Positions 6,520 to 15,132 of a DNA stretch of 64,000 nt are shown piece after piece. Every line of letters starts with the position of its first letter. Positions within the stretch are counted from its first letter, which is position 1. Under the pieces are notes generated by a model. That model saw nothing but the letters and a program-made list of their open reading frames with translations. It searched no databases and was not told where the DNA came from. The position numbers were made by a program, and so were the translations under genes. Source of the stretch: Amycolatopsis oliviviridis (GTDB taxonomy: Bacteria > Actinomycetota > Actinomycetes > Mycobacteriales > Pseudonocardiaceae); NCBI RefSeq assembly GCF_014654365.1, contig NZ_BNAY01000002.1:62001-126000 (forward strand), given 5' to 3'.

Positions 6520-8912
6520 GTCGGGATGCTCATTTCCCCGTGGCTCACCGCGTCGAGGGCGGCGAGCACGGTCTGCGGATGTACCGGTGTGGCGTCGAGT
6601 TCGACGCCCGTGTGGCGCAGGGCGTCGTTGACCGCGTTCAGCACGGCGGCGGGCGCGCCGATGGTGCCGCCCTCCCCCGCGCCCTTCGCGCCGTTTTCGG
6701 TGAACGCGCAAGGCGTTTCGAGGTGGGTGACGGAGATGTCGGGGATCTCGGTGGCGGTCGGGACGAGGTAGTCGATGAAGCTGGCGGCCGACGGCTCGCC
6801 GTTGCCCGCGTAGGTGATCTCCTCGAACAGCGCGCCGGCGATGCCTTGCGCGATCCCGCCGCGGCACTGCCCGTCGACGACCTGCGGATGGATCACGACG
6901 CCGCAGTCCTCCACGCACGCGTAGCGCAGGATCTTGATCCGGCCGGTGCCGGGATCGGCCTCGACGACCACCGCGTGCGTGGCGTTGGAGAACGTGCCGT
7001 CGCCTGGCACGTCGAAGCTCGCCGTGGCCGTCAGCGTCGGTTCGACGTCCTTGGGCAGCAGATGACTGCGCAGGTAGGCGACGTCGGCGATCTCCTCGAA
7101 CGACGCGCGCCGCTCCGGGTCGTCGATCTGGACGACGCCTCCGTCACCGTCGAGACGGACGTTGCCGGGACTCGTTTCGAGCAGATGCGCGGCGATCGTG
7201 CACAGGAGTTCGCCGAGTTTCCCGGCCGCGAGGGCCACGGCCGAACCGCCGATCGTCACCGAGCGGGACGCGAAAGTCCCCCATCCGTAGGCGATGCGCT
7301 CGGTGTCGCCCTGCCGGAGCTTGACCTGGTCGAGGTGCAGCCCCAGCCGGTCGGCCACGATCTGCGCCAGCGTCGTCTCGTGGGACTGGCCGTGGTTCAT
7401 CGTGCCGCTGGTGACCACGACGGAACCGGTGGTGTCCATCCGGATCTCGGAGATGTCGAATCCGGGGACCACGGCCATCTTCCGCTTGGCGAAGGCTCCC
7501 GAGCCGTATCCGGTCCGCTCCGAGAAACAGCAGTAGCCGATGCCGATGTTCCTGCCCTCGGCGGCGGCGCGGTCGCGGATCTCGTACCACCCCTCGTCGC
7601 GAATGGTGGCTTCGGCGAGTTCGAGCGATTCGCGGTAAGTGCCGGGGTCGTAGGTGATGGCGTTGACGCCGGTGTACGGGAACTGGGTGATCACGTTGCG
7701 CCGCCGGATCTCGACCGGATCGAGCCCGAGTTCCCGGGCGGCGCGTTCCATGACCCGTTCGATCGCCATCACGTACTGGGGCCGGCTGACGCCTCGGTAG
7801 GGCGCCGTCGGTGCCTTGTTGCTCGCGATGGCGCGGGCGCGGACCCGGTACTCGGGCACCTGGTAGACGCTCGGCATCTCGGCCGACGCCATCAGGGGCT
7901 CGATCCCCGCCGTGAACGGGTAGCAGGAGTAGGCGCCCATGTCGCAGACGACGTCGACGTCCAGCGCGGTGATCCGCCCGTCCTCGTCGAACGCGGCGCG
8001 GGTGCGGTAACGCTGTTCCCTGGCAAGGAATCCGGCCGTCAGTGCCTCGCGGCGGTCCTCGATCCACTTCACCGGCCGGTTCAGCCGTCGCGCCGCCGCC
8101 GCGACCGCGATCTCCTCGCGGCCGACGACGCATTTCTGCCCGAAACCACCGCCCATGTCCGGGACGGTGACCCGCACGGTGCGCTCAGCGACCCGCAGCG
8201 AACGGGCCATCGCCGTGCGCACCTGATGCGGTACCTGGGTGCACATCTGCACGAGCAGCTGATCGTCGCGATCGTCCCAGGACGCGACCACTCCCCGCGT
8301 TTCCAGCGGGAGCGCGTTCTGCCGCCCGCTTTTCGTGATCACTTCGACGACTCGGCTCCCGGCCGCCTCGAACGCCGCGTCGACGCCCGGTGTGTCGAAC
8401 ATCGAGACGTCGACCAGCACGTTGCCCGGCGCTTCGTCGTGCACGAGCGGCGCGTCCTCGGCGAACGCGGTCTCCTCGGAGACGATCGCCCCGAGCGGCT
8501 CGTAGTCCACCATCGCGGCCTCGACGCCGTCCTCGGCGCTGTACGGATCGCGCGCGACGACCAATGCCACCGGCTCCCCGGTGAACCGCACCTTCTCCCG
8601 GGCGAGGATCGGCATCGCGGTCGGCGAGAACTCCTCGGGCGGGCGGTCGAGCAGCGCGACGATGTCACCGAGTTCCAGGTCGGCCGCCGTGAACGCGGCG
8701 ACGACCCCTTCGACCGCCAAAGTGGCCGACAGGTCGATCCCGGTGATCGTGCCGTGCGCGACCGTCGAGCGGACGAACGCCGCGTGCAGCAGGCCGGGCA
8801 GCTGGATGTCGTCGACGAACCGGCCCCGACCGGTGAGAAAGCGGGGGTCTTCGCGCCGAGGCACCGACGCCCCGACCCAGCGGCCGTCGCGCCCGTCGAA
8901 CCGCGGGGTCAT
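6516..8912 (-). CDS. Molybdenum hydroxylase large (Mo-pterin) subunit, probable nicotinate 6-hydroxylase
   Basis: This 798-residue protein has the aldehyde oxidase/xanthine dehydrogenase a/b hammerhead domain (from about residue 15, VPRREDPRFLTGRGRFVDDI) and the molybdopterin-binding domain. Landmarks are GGGFGQK, the APYRGVSRPQ loop, a NHGQSHETT segment at the usual GQG position, and the catalytic glutamate motif KGAGEGG near the C terminus. It would add hydroxyl from water to C6 of nicotinate. The ATG at 8912 has AAGGAG nearby and overlaps the FAD-subunit stop. No XdhC/CoxD-type maturation gene is in the cluster. Other N-heterocycles could be the substrate, but the downstream enzymes point to nicotinate. 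Confidence 0.9.
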   Translation of the reverse strand: MTPRFDGRDGRWVGASVPRREDPRFLTGRGRFVDDIQLPGLLHAAFVRSTVAHGTITGIDLSATLAVEGVVAAFTAADLELGDIVALLDRPPEEFSPTAMPILAREKVRFTGEPVALVVARDPYSAEDGVEAAMVDYEPLGAIVSEETAFAEDAPLVHDEAPGNVLVDVSMFDTPGVDAAFEAAGSRVVEVITKSGRQNALPLETRGVVASWDDRDDQLLVQMCTQVPHQVRTAMARSLRVAERTVRVTVPDMGGGFGQKCVVGREEIAVAAAARRLNRPVKWIEDRREALTAGFLAREQRYRTRAAFDEDGRITALDVDVVCDMGAYSCYPFTAGIEPLMASAEMPSVYQVPEYRVRARAIASNKAPTAPYRGVSRPQYVMAIERVMERAARELGLDPVEIRRRNVITQFPYTGVNAITYDPGTYRESLELAEATIRDEGWYEIRDRAAAEGRNIGIGYCCFSERTGYGSGAFAKRKMAVVPGFDISEIRMDTTGSVVVTSGTMNHGQSHETTLAQIVADRLGLHLDQVKLRQGDTERIAYGWGTFASRSVTIGGSAVALAAGKLGELLCTIAAHLLETSPGNVRLDGDGGVVQIDDPERRASFEEIADVAYLRSHLLPKDVEPTLTATASFDVPGDGTFSNATHAVVVEADPGTGRIKILRYACVEDCGVVIHPQVVDGQCRGGIAQGIAGALFEEITYAGNGEPSAASFIDYLVPTATEIPDISVTHLETPCAFTENGAKGAGEGGTIGAPAAVLNAVNDALRHTGVELDATPVHPQTVLAALDAVSHGEMSIPT

Positions 8913-9775
8913 CGCGTTTCTCCTTTCTCCCAGGCCTCGTGCAATGCCTGGGTGACGAGGGTGCGCGCCAGGCGCCGTCGGTAGGCTGCGCTGCCCGCCG
9001 CGTCGTCGGGCGGATCGATGGCCGCCGCCGCGGCGTCCCCGCACTCGGCGAACAGAGCCGGTCCGGGGACGCCACCGGCGAGCACGGCCTCGGCCTCGGG
9101 CACCCGGACGGGCGCGGGTGCGACACCGCCGAGCACGACCCGTCCCCCACCATCGGCGTCGAGACTGACCGCGGCGTCCACGATCGCGAAGTCGCCGTGA
9201 CGGCGCGCGAACTCGGTCAATGCGGCCTTCGGCGCCGGGCGGGTGAAGCTCACGGCCGTCACGACTTCGTCCGGTTCGACGGCCGTGGTGTAGAAGCCGT
9301 GGAACATCTCCGCGGCCGGGATCTCCCGCGGCCCGCCCGGGCCTTCCGCGACGATCACCGCGTCGAGCAGCAGCGCGAGCAGGCACCATTCCGCGGTCGC
9401 GTCGCCGTGGACGATGCTGCCCGCCACCGTGCCGCGGGACCGGATCGGCAGATGCCCCACCCACCGCATCGCGCGGGAGAGCACGGAGAAATCCGGTCCC
9501 AGCTCGGAGATCTCCACCGTCCGATGAGTGACCATCGCGCCGATCGTGAGCCCGGAACCGTTGGGCCGCAAGGAGTTCAGCGCAGGTTCGCGGCGCAGCG
9601 GGCCCAGATCGACCAGCGCCGTCGGCCGGGCGAGCCGGAAGTTCATCATCGGCATCAGGCTCTGGCCGCCGGCGATGAGTTTCGGATCCTCGCCCGCGGC
9701 GGCGAGCTCGCCGAGCAGACCGACGGCGTCGGTGACGTCGTGGGCCCGGTGGTAGCGGAACGCGGCGGGCTTCAC
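8909..9775 (-). CDS. Molybdenum hydroxylase FAD-binding subunit
   Basis: This 288-residue protein is the medium subunit of a three-subunit Mo hydroxylase (CoxM/KdhA type). It shows the FAD contact segments LIAGGQSLMPMMNFRLARP (residues about 37-55) and RSRGTVAGSIVHGDATAEW (about 112-130). It accepts electrons from the FeS subunit. The GTG start at 9775 overlaps the transporter stop (GTGA), and its own stop overlaps the Mo-subunit ATG. Having separate FAD, Mo and FeS chains resembles nicotine and CO dehydrogenases rather than the Pseudomonas NicAB enzyme, which uses cytochromes. Confidence 0.92.
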   Translation of the reverse strand: MKPAAFRYHRAHDVTDAVGLLGELAAAGEDPKLIAGGQSLMPMMNFRLARPTALVDLGPLRREPALNSLRPNGSGLTIGAMVTHRTVEISELGPDFSVLSRAMRWVGHLPIRSRGTVAGSIVHGDATAEWCLLALLLDAVIVAEGPGGPREIPAAEMFHGFYTTAVEPDEVVTAVSFTRPAPKAALTEFARRHGDFAIVDAAVSLDADGGGRVVLGGVAPAPVRVPEAEAVLAGGVPGPALFAECGDAAAAAIDPPDDAAGSAAYRRRLARTLVTQALHEAWEKGETR

Positions 9776-11172
9776 AGAGCGGACCTCGTGGCGGGAGGCG
9801 TCTCGGTCACGGGTTCGGCCGTCTCGACGATCCGGTCCAGCTCGCGGCCGCGGGTCTCCGGCGCGCCCATCATCATGAACGCGACCGCGGCCACCACGAG
9901 CACACCCAGCACGGTGAAGGTCAGCGGCAACCCCAGCACCGGCCACAGGACGCTGCCGAACAGCAACGGCGCGAAACCGGTGATCGCCCGGCTCGACGAC
10001 GACGCCCAGCCGAAGCCCGAGGCGCGGAGTTCGGTCGGGTAGAGCTCGGAGACGTAGGCGTACATCACCGGGATGACGCAGAGCGCGAACAGGCCGAACG
10101 CGCCGATCGCCACGACCGCCGCCGTGGGCGAGTCCAGGAGCAGCGAGAAGACGACCAGGGACAGCGCGGTGAGCGGCCCGGCCACGGCGATGATCCGCTT
10201 GCGGCCCACCTTGTCGACCAGGAGCACGGCCACCGCGACGCCGACGATGCCGAGCGCGTTCATCAACGCGGTCGAGGCGAAGGCGGCGATCTCGCTCAAT
10301 CCCTGTGCCTTCAGGATGGACGGCATCCAGCTGAGCGCGGCGTAGTAGACCAGCATGACGCTGATGAACAGCGACCACGCCACCGCGGTGATCCGCGGGT
10401 TGTACGCCCACACCCGGCGCAGCTGGTCGAACGCCGCCGCGATCGCGCCGCCGCGGGTGTCCTCCACCACCGCGGGCGGGATCGAATACGGCTCCGGTGT
10501 CGTCCCCGTGCGACGGACGAGGTCGTCGATCACGGCGCGGGCCTCGGCCTCGCGGCCCTTGCGGACCAGGTACAGCGGTGATTCCGGCACGCCGCGCCGC
10601 ACCCAGAACAGCAGCAGCGCGGGCAGGATCATCAGCACCAGCATCCAGCGCCAGTTCCCCTGGACCGGGAGCAGCAGCGTCGCGGTGACGGCGGCCAGCG
10701 TCGTCCCGACGGGCCACCAGCCGTCCATCGCCGACAGGACCCGGCCGCGATGGCGGCGCGGGGAGAACTCGCTGACGATCGCGTAGTCGACCGGGATGCA
10801 ACCGCCGAGCCCGATGCCGGCCAGGAAGCGCAGCGCCAGGAAGATCTCCACGTTCGGCGCGAGCGCCCCGAGCACGGAGAACAACGCGAACAGCAGGAGC
10901 GTGACGCTGAACGCCCGCTTGCGGCCGATCCGGTCCGCGATCGTGCCCCAGACGACCGCGCCCACGGCCATGCCGATCAGGTTCGCGGTCGCCACCAGGC
11001 CTTTCGTCCCGGCGGACAACCCGAATTCCGTCCCGACCAGCGGGGTGAGGAACCCGTTCAACGCGACGTCCCAGGCGTCGAACATGTAGCCCAGCCCGCC
11101 GATGAGGAAGATCTTTCCCTGCACGCTCCAACGCCAGGGCAGGTCCTGGACGATCTGATCACCAGTACGCAT
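9772..11172 (-). CDS. MFS transporter, probable nicotinate uptake
   Basis: This 466-residue protein has about 12 membrane helices and major facilitator motifs: WGTIADRIGRKRAF after the second helix, the charged PRRHRGR loop, and a second DKVGRKR loop mid-protein. It resembles aromatic-acid:proton symporters (AAHS/sugar-porter-like group) that import carboxylated aromatics. It sits between the monooxygenase and the hydroxylase genes, so nicotinate or a related pyridine acid is the likely cargo. The ATG at 11172 has GGAG seven bases upstream. There are 35 bases to the upstream monooxygenase gene. Confidence 0.88.
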   Translation of the reverse strand: MRTGDQIVQDLPWRWSVQGKIFLIGGLGYMFDAWDVALNGFLTPLVGTEFGLSAGTKGLVATANLIGMAVGAVVWGTIADRIGRKRAFSVTLLLFALFSVLGALAPNVEIFLALRFLAGIGLGGCIPVDYAIVSEFSPRRHRGRVLSAMDGWWPVGTTLAAVTATLLLPVQGNWRWMLVLMILPALLLFWVRRGVPESPLYLVRKGREAEARAVIDDLVRRTGTTPEPYSIPPAVVEDTRGGAIAAAFDQLRRVWAYNPRITAVAWSLFISVMLVYYAALSWMPSILKAQGLSEIAAFASTALMNALGIVGVAVAVLLVDKVGRKRIIAVAGPLTALSLVVFSLLLDSPTAAVVAIGAFGLFALCVIPVMYAYVSELYPTELRASGFGWASSSSRAITGFAPLLFGSVLWPVLGLPLTFTVLGVLVVAAVAFMMMGAPETRGRELDRIVETAEPVTETPPATRSAL

Positions 11173-11207
11173 GAACCGCTCCGTTGCGATTTGCCGACCA
11201 GCGCGCC

Positions 11208-12479
11208 TCAGCGGGCGAACTGGTAGTGGATGGACTCGGTGTCGGGGTCGGTGAGCGGGCTGCCGTTCCACAGCCAGTCGTAGGACACGTCGGATTCGCC
11301 GTCGAAGCGCCGCAGCTTCTCGTCCCGTTCGCGCTGCTCGGGACCGTCGGGCAGGTGGTAGAAGTCCATGTTCTGCAACGAGGCGTCCTGGACCATGCCG
11401 GCGTGCTTGGCGCGCCGGTCGACGTAGCGGACCAGGGCCCCGTCGATCCCGTCGCGCGTGACGCGGCCCAGCTCCTCGGCCAGTACGGCCGCGTCCTCCA
11501 TCGCCTGGGACGCGCCTTGCGCCTGGTAAGGCAGCATCGCGTGGCACGCGTCGCCGAGCAGGGCGACCCGGCCGTCCACCCACACCGGATCACGGCGCCG
11601 ACGGTACATCGCCCACACCGAGACGTCCTCGTCCTTCGCCTTGGCCAGCATGGTCGGGACCCGATCGTCCCAGTCGTGGTACTCGGCGGCGAGTTCGGCG
11701 GCGGTGGCGGGGCCGCTCCAGTCCCTGGCGACCGCTTCGGTGCACGGTACGATCGCGACCACGTTGAGGTACTCCCCGCCGCGGATCATGTAGTGCACCA
11801 GGTGTTTGTTGGGGCCGTACCAGATCGTGGAGTGGTACCGGTCGGCCAGGAAGCGGGTGGCGGGGTCCTGCGCGATCAGGTCGCCGGAGATCAGGGCCCG
11901 GTAGGCCATCTCGCCGGAGAACGCGAGCGTGTCGTCGAATCCGGCGAGATCGCGCACCGAGGACCGGATGCCGTCCGCTCCGACCACGACGTCGCCGGTG
12001 AACCGGCGCCCGTCCGCGGTGATCACGGCGGGCCGGTCCGCCACCGTCCGGTCGAGCTCGACCACCCGCGCGCCGGTCGCCACGCGCACCACCGGACCGG
12101 CGCCGTCGGGGTCGAGGCAGGCGTCGAGCAGGACTCGGTGCAGGTCGGCGCGGTGGTAGTGCCAGTAGGGTGCGCCGTACTGGTCGGTCACCCGCCTGCC
12201 CAGCGGGAGCTGGGCGATGATGCCGCCGTCGGCCCAGCGGCGGCGGACCTGGTCCTGCGGCTCCGTCCGCACCCGCTCCAGATCGGCGCGCAGCCCGAGT
12301 CCGATGAGGATCCGGCTGGCGTTGGGCGCGGTCTGGATCCCGGCGCCGATCTCGCCCAGTTCCGGTGCCGCCTCGACCACGGTGACGCGCAGGCCGCGCT
12401 GCCGCAGCGACAACGCCGCGCAGAGCCCACCGAGCCCGCCCCCGACGACAACGACCTCAAACGACTGACTCGCGGCCAT
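11208..12479 (-). CDS. FAD-dependent monooxygenase, probable 6-hydroxynicotinate 3-monooxygenase (NicC-like)
   Basis: This 423-residue class A flavoprotein hydroxylase has the Rossmann motif VVVGGGLGGLCAALSLRQ at residues about 9-26, the DG motif GADGIRSSVR near residue 172, and the GD motif GDACHAMLPYQAQGASQAMED near residue 310. NicC oxidatively decarboxylates 6-hydroxynicotinate to 2,5-dihydroxypyridine, which feeds the dioxygenase in this operon. The ATG at 12479 follows a GGGAGG site and lies inside the end of the isomerase gene (23-base overlap). A salicylate-hydroxylase-like activity is the main alternative; context favours NicC. Confidence 0.87.
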   Translation of the reverse strand: MAASQSFEVVVVGGGLGGLCAALSLRQRGLRVTVVEAAPELGEIGAGIQTAPNASRILIGLGLRADLERVRTEPQDQVRRRWADGGIIAQLPLGRRVTDQYGAPYWHYHRADLHRVLLDACLDPDGAGPVVRVATGARVVELDRTVADRPAVITADGRRFTGDVVVGADGIRSSVRDLAGFDDTLAFSGEMAYRALISGDLIAQDPATRFLADRYHSTIWYGPNKHLVHYMIRGGEYLNVVAIVPCTEAVARDWSGPATAAELAAEYHDWDDRVPTMLAKAKDEDVSVWAMYRRRRDPVWVDGRVALLGDACHAMLPYQAQGASQAMEDAAVLAEELGRVTRDGIDGALVRYVDRRAKHAGMVQDASLQNMDFYHLPDGPEQRERDEKLRRFDGESDVSYDWLWNGSPLTDPDTESIHYQFAR

Positions 12480-13266
12480 GCCCGCCTCCCGTCTTCGTCA
12501 AAGCTTTCGCACCGTTGAGCAGGCTCCCGGCACCGGGCACCGTCGGCTCGACGCCGAGTTCCGACAGGACCCGGAACGTCGTGGCGGTCGCCGCCGACAG
12601 GACCGGGATCCCGACCTCGTCCTCCACCGGCTGGATCGCGGACAGCGACGGCATCTGGACACACGCGGAAAGCACCAGTACGTCCACATCGGACAGGTTC
12701 AGCTTCCGGTGGTGCTCCCGCAACCCGGCGGGGTCCAGCCGGGCGACGGCGAGATTGTCCGGCACCTCAAGGGAAAGCGCGTCGGCGACTTCGAAACCGG
12801 CGTCCTCGATGTAGTCCGCCACCGCCTTGGTCAACGGCTTCATGTACGGCGTGATGATCGCGACCTTGCGGGCTTTCAGCGCGTCGAGACCGGACAGCAG
12901 CGCACCGGCGCTGGACACGACCGGCGACTCGCAGCCTTCCTCGCGCAGGACACGGGTGATGTCGTCCTCGGCGGTGCAGTGGTAGCCCGGCCCCTGGGCC
13001 ATGATCGCCACCAGGCACGCGGTGGCGACCACGTCCGGCCGCGCGTCGGCGAGTTCGGCCGCCGCCCGGCCGGCCTGGGCGTTCATCGCCCGCAGCTGTT
13101 CCGGTTCGACGTGCCGCATCCGGGCCCGCGCGGAATGGAAGACGAACCGGTCCCCCGGCTCGGTCTCCTCCCTGGCGCGCAGCATCCGCGGCAGCTCGGT
13201 CTCCATCGTGAGGTTCGAGCTGGGGACGATCATCCCGATGTGGTGATCGGCCACGGCGGCGCTCAT
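12457..13266 (-). CDS. Maleate cis-trans isomerase (NicE-like)
   Basis: This 269-residue Asp/Glu racemase-superfamily protein has IGMIVPSSNLTMETELP near the N terminus and two cysteines in the expected places (ATACLVAIMAQG near residue 83 and LVLSACVQMPSL near residue 200). Maleate isomerases use such a pair to add to and rotate the double bond, giving fumarate. Arylmalonate decarboxylase relatives have different cysteine placement. The ATG overlaps the dioxygenase stop (ATGA). The enzyme completes the route into the TCA cycle. Confidence 0.9.
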   Translation of the reverse strand: MSAAVADHHIGMIVPSSNLTMETELPRMLRAREETEPGDRFVFHSARARMRHVEPEQLRAMNAQAGRAAAELADARPDVVATACLVAIMAQGPGYHCTAEDDITRVLREEGCESPVVSSAGALLSGLDALKARKVAIITPYMKPLTKAVADYIEDAGFEVADALSLEVPDNLAVARLDPAGLREHHRKLNLSDVDVLVLSACVQMPSLSAIQPVEDEVGIPVLSAATATTFRVLSELGVEPTVPGAGSLLNGAKALTKTGGGHGRESVV

Positions 13267-14309
13267 CGGCGGGCCGCCGGGCGCATGTCGGCCACGGTCA
13301 GCTCACCGTTGTCGACGATCAGTTCGTCGTCCAGGTACAGGGAATTGCCGCGCATCGGGATGTCGAAGTGGCAGGGCGTGTCGTTCGGCCCGCCGAGTTC
13401 GTTGTTGGGGCCGATGGAGAACATCACGTTGCCGTAGAAGCTCCGCAGTTCCATGCCCATCCCGCCGGGGAACTGGGTCAGGCCGTGCCAGTGCGCGCGC
13501 TCGTCGAGTCCCCAGCCCACGTGGCTCATGCCGTAACCGCGGGGGTCTTCGAAGCTTTCGATGTAGGAGCGCAGCAGATCCGCGTCCAATCCGGACGTTC
13601 CGGCGCCGCCGCGGATGTCGCGGATGAAGCCCTGCTCGATGGTGATCTCCACCGGGGTCTGCACGTAGGTGTTGAACGGCAGCAACACGTCTCCGGGCGA
13701 AAGCACGATCTTCCCGTCGACACCGTCATCGGCGCCGCCGGTGAACACGAACGCCGCCGGCCAGTGGTCCCAGCGGCCGGGGGTGTCGGTGTAGCCGTAT
13801 TCGGACAGCGTCGGGTACACGCCGAGCTGATAGGTGACGTCGGTGCCCGCCGGACTGGTGATCCGCATCGTGCCGGCCTTGGCCAGCAGCTCGGCCCCGA
13901 TCTCCACCCGCTCGCGCAGCTCCTTCGTCGGCATGAGCCTGGCCAGCAGTTCGGGCGGCTCGACGGCGGTGAGGATCCGGGTGCCCGCGTCCTGGATCGC
14001 GAACTGTTCCTTGCTGAACAACAGGAACGTGCAGTCGACCACCATGTCCACGCTCTTGAGCGCCTCGACCGCCAACGGGATGTTCCCGAGCCCCGAGTCG
14101 CCCACCGCCCACGCGCCCGCCGCGCTGGACGGCGAGGGCAGCCGCATGTGATAGGCCGAGGCGCCCAGCTGCTGGGCGGCCCACAGGAAAGCGTCGGCGT
14201 ACTCCGCCCGCTCGCCACCGCGGGTCAGCACCACCACGGTCTCGCCCTCGTGCACTCCCGAAAACGTCAGCTGGCGCAAGCAGATGTCGTTGAACAGGTT
14301 CTGGTCCAT
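13263..14309 (-). CDS. 2,5-dihydroxypyridine 5,6-dioxygenase (NicX-like)
   Basis: This 348-residue protein belongs to the NicX/M29-aminopeptidase-like fold. Characterised NicX binds Fe(II) with two histidines and one aspartate; matching residues appear in SHVGWGLDERAHW and in PCHFDIPM near the C terminus. The enzyme opens 2,5-dihydroxypyridine to N-formylmaleamate. The ATG at 14309 is chosen because GGAGG lies nine bases upstream; an ATG at 14339 would place that site inside the gene. This is the first gene of the nine-gene operon, directly downstream of the repeated operator-like boxes. Confidence 0.88.
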   Translation of the reverse strand: MDQNLFNDICLRQLTFSGVHEGETVVVLTRGGERAEYADAFLWAAQQLGASAYHMRLPSPSSAAGAWAVGDSGLGNIPLAVEALKSVDMVVDCTFLLFSKEQFAIQDAGTRILTAVEPPELLARLMPTKELRERVEIGAELLAKAGTMRITSPAGTDVTYQLGVYPTLSEYGYTDTPGRWDHWPAAFVFTGGADDGVDGKIVLSPGDVLLPFNTYVQTPVEITIEQGFIRDIRGGAGTSGLDADLLRSYIESFEDPRGYGMSHVGWGLDERAHWHGLTQFPGGMGMELRSFYGNVMFSIGPNNELGGPNDTPCHFDIPMRGNSLYLDDELIVDNGELTVADMRPAARR

Positions 14310-14330
14310 CGTCGAACACCTCCACACTAA

Positions 14331-14485
14331 TCCGAGCACGTACTATCCGGACACGCAAGAGTTGGGCCCGGATCCGCTCTCTCGCCGTCCCCGAGGGGGC
14401 CTTCATCCGAACACGTACTATCCGGATACGCAAGAGGTCACCGAGGACAGGTCTCGGCGGCCTGCCCGTGAGCGACCGTCCGGAC
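14331..14485. promoter_or_regulatory. Operator/promoter region of the nicotinate operon with repeated boxes
   Basis: The divergent intergenic region holds two 31-base direct repeats at 14331-14361 and 14406-14436 that differ at only two positions and start 75 bases apart. Their core is TATCCGGATA (14419-14428, a perfect palindrome) or TATCCGGACA (14344-14353). A third related palindrome, GTCCGGAC, is at 14478-14485. Each repeat also holds CGTACTAT, whose TACTAT fits an actinobacterial -10 on the plus strand. These are the likely sites of the adjacent MarR regulator, placed to control both directions. Confidence 0.75.
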
Positions 14486-14540
14486 ACGTAGGATCACCCC
14501 GGGGGCCCGGGCAGCGGGTGGAGCCGACAAGGAGAAGGCG

Positions 14541-15050
14541 ATGGGTGAACCGGCGCGCACGGGCCGAGGCAGGGACGACGCGGCGGCGGTCACGCCCGCG
14601 CCGCCCTCGGATCTGCTGGCGGCCCCCGGCTACGGCGCCCGGCGGCTGTACCAGGCCTACCTCGCCGCCTGGAACCGGCACGTGGACCCGGTCCTGACCG
14701 GCCCGCAGTTCGCGGTCCTGTCCGCGGTTCGCGCCTACCCCGGCAGCGACCAGAGCTCCCTGGCGGGCGCCGTCGCGCTCGACACCTCGACGATGGCGGA
14801 CCTGTGCCGCCGGCTCGAACGGCGGGGCCTGATCCAGCGCGTCGAGTCCCCCCACGACGCCCGGCGCAAACTCCTGTCACTCACCGACGAGGGCAAGACG
14901 GTCCTGAGCCAGGTGAATCGCCGCGCCCGCAAGCTGGACAAGGCACTACTGGGCGACGACAGCGTCGCCGGCGACGTCGACACGGCGGCGCTGCTCAACG
15001 CGCTCGGCGCCCACTGGGAACGGATCGCGTCGGTCGACAAGCTGCGCTGA
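14541..15050 (+). CDS. MarR family regulator of the nicotinate operon (NicR-like)
   Basis: This 169-residue protein has a MarR winged helix: SDQSSLAGAVALDTSTMADLCRRLERRGLIQRV and the wing SPHDARRKLLSLTDEG, residues about 70-115. It is transcribed away from the nine-gene catabolic operon, with the repeated operator boxes between. In Pseudomonas putida the MarR protein NicR represses the lower nicotinate genes and is released by 6-hydroxynicotinate; by position this protein should do the same. The ATG at 14541 has an AAGGAG site. Effector identity is inference. Confidence 0.87.
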   Translation: MGEPARTGRGRDDAAAVTPAPPSDLLAAPGYGARRLYQAYLAAWNRHVDPVLTGPQFAVLSAVRAYPGSDQSSLAGAVALDTSTMADLCRRLERRGLIQRVESPHDARRKLLSLTDEGKTVLSQVNRRARKLDKALLGDDSVAGDVDTAALLNALGAHWERIASVDKLR

Positions 15051-15132
15051 AAAGCGCCGTCCGCGGCGGGATCATCGTGATCCGCGCCGAGCAACCCCTC
15101 CCCCCGCACCGAACGCGCTCTCGTGCCGACTT

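Noticed and set aside
6540..8984. 814-residue open frame on the plus strand
   Set aside because: Antisense to the Mo-hydroxylase large subunit, which has unambiguous family motifs.
3847..14309. Picolinate rather than nicotinate pathway
   Set aside because: Both use 2,5-dihydroxypyridine, but no PicC-type decarboxylase gene is present and a NicC-like decarboxylating monooxygenase is.
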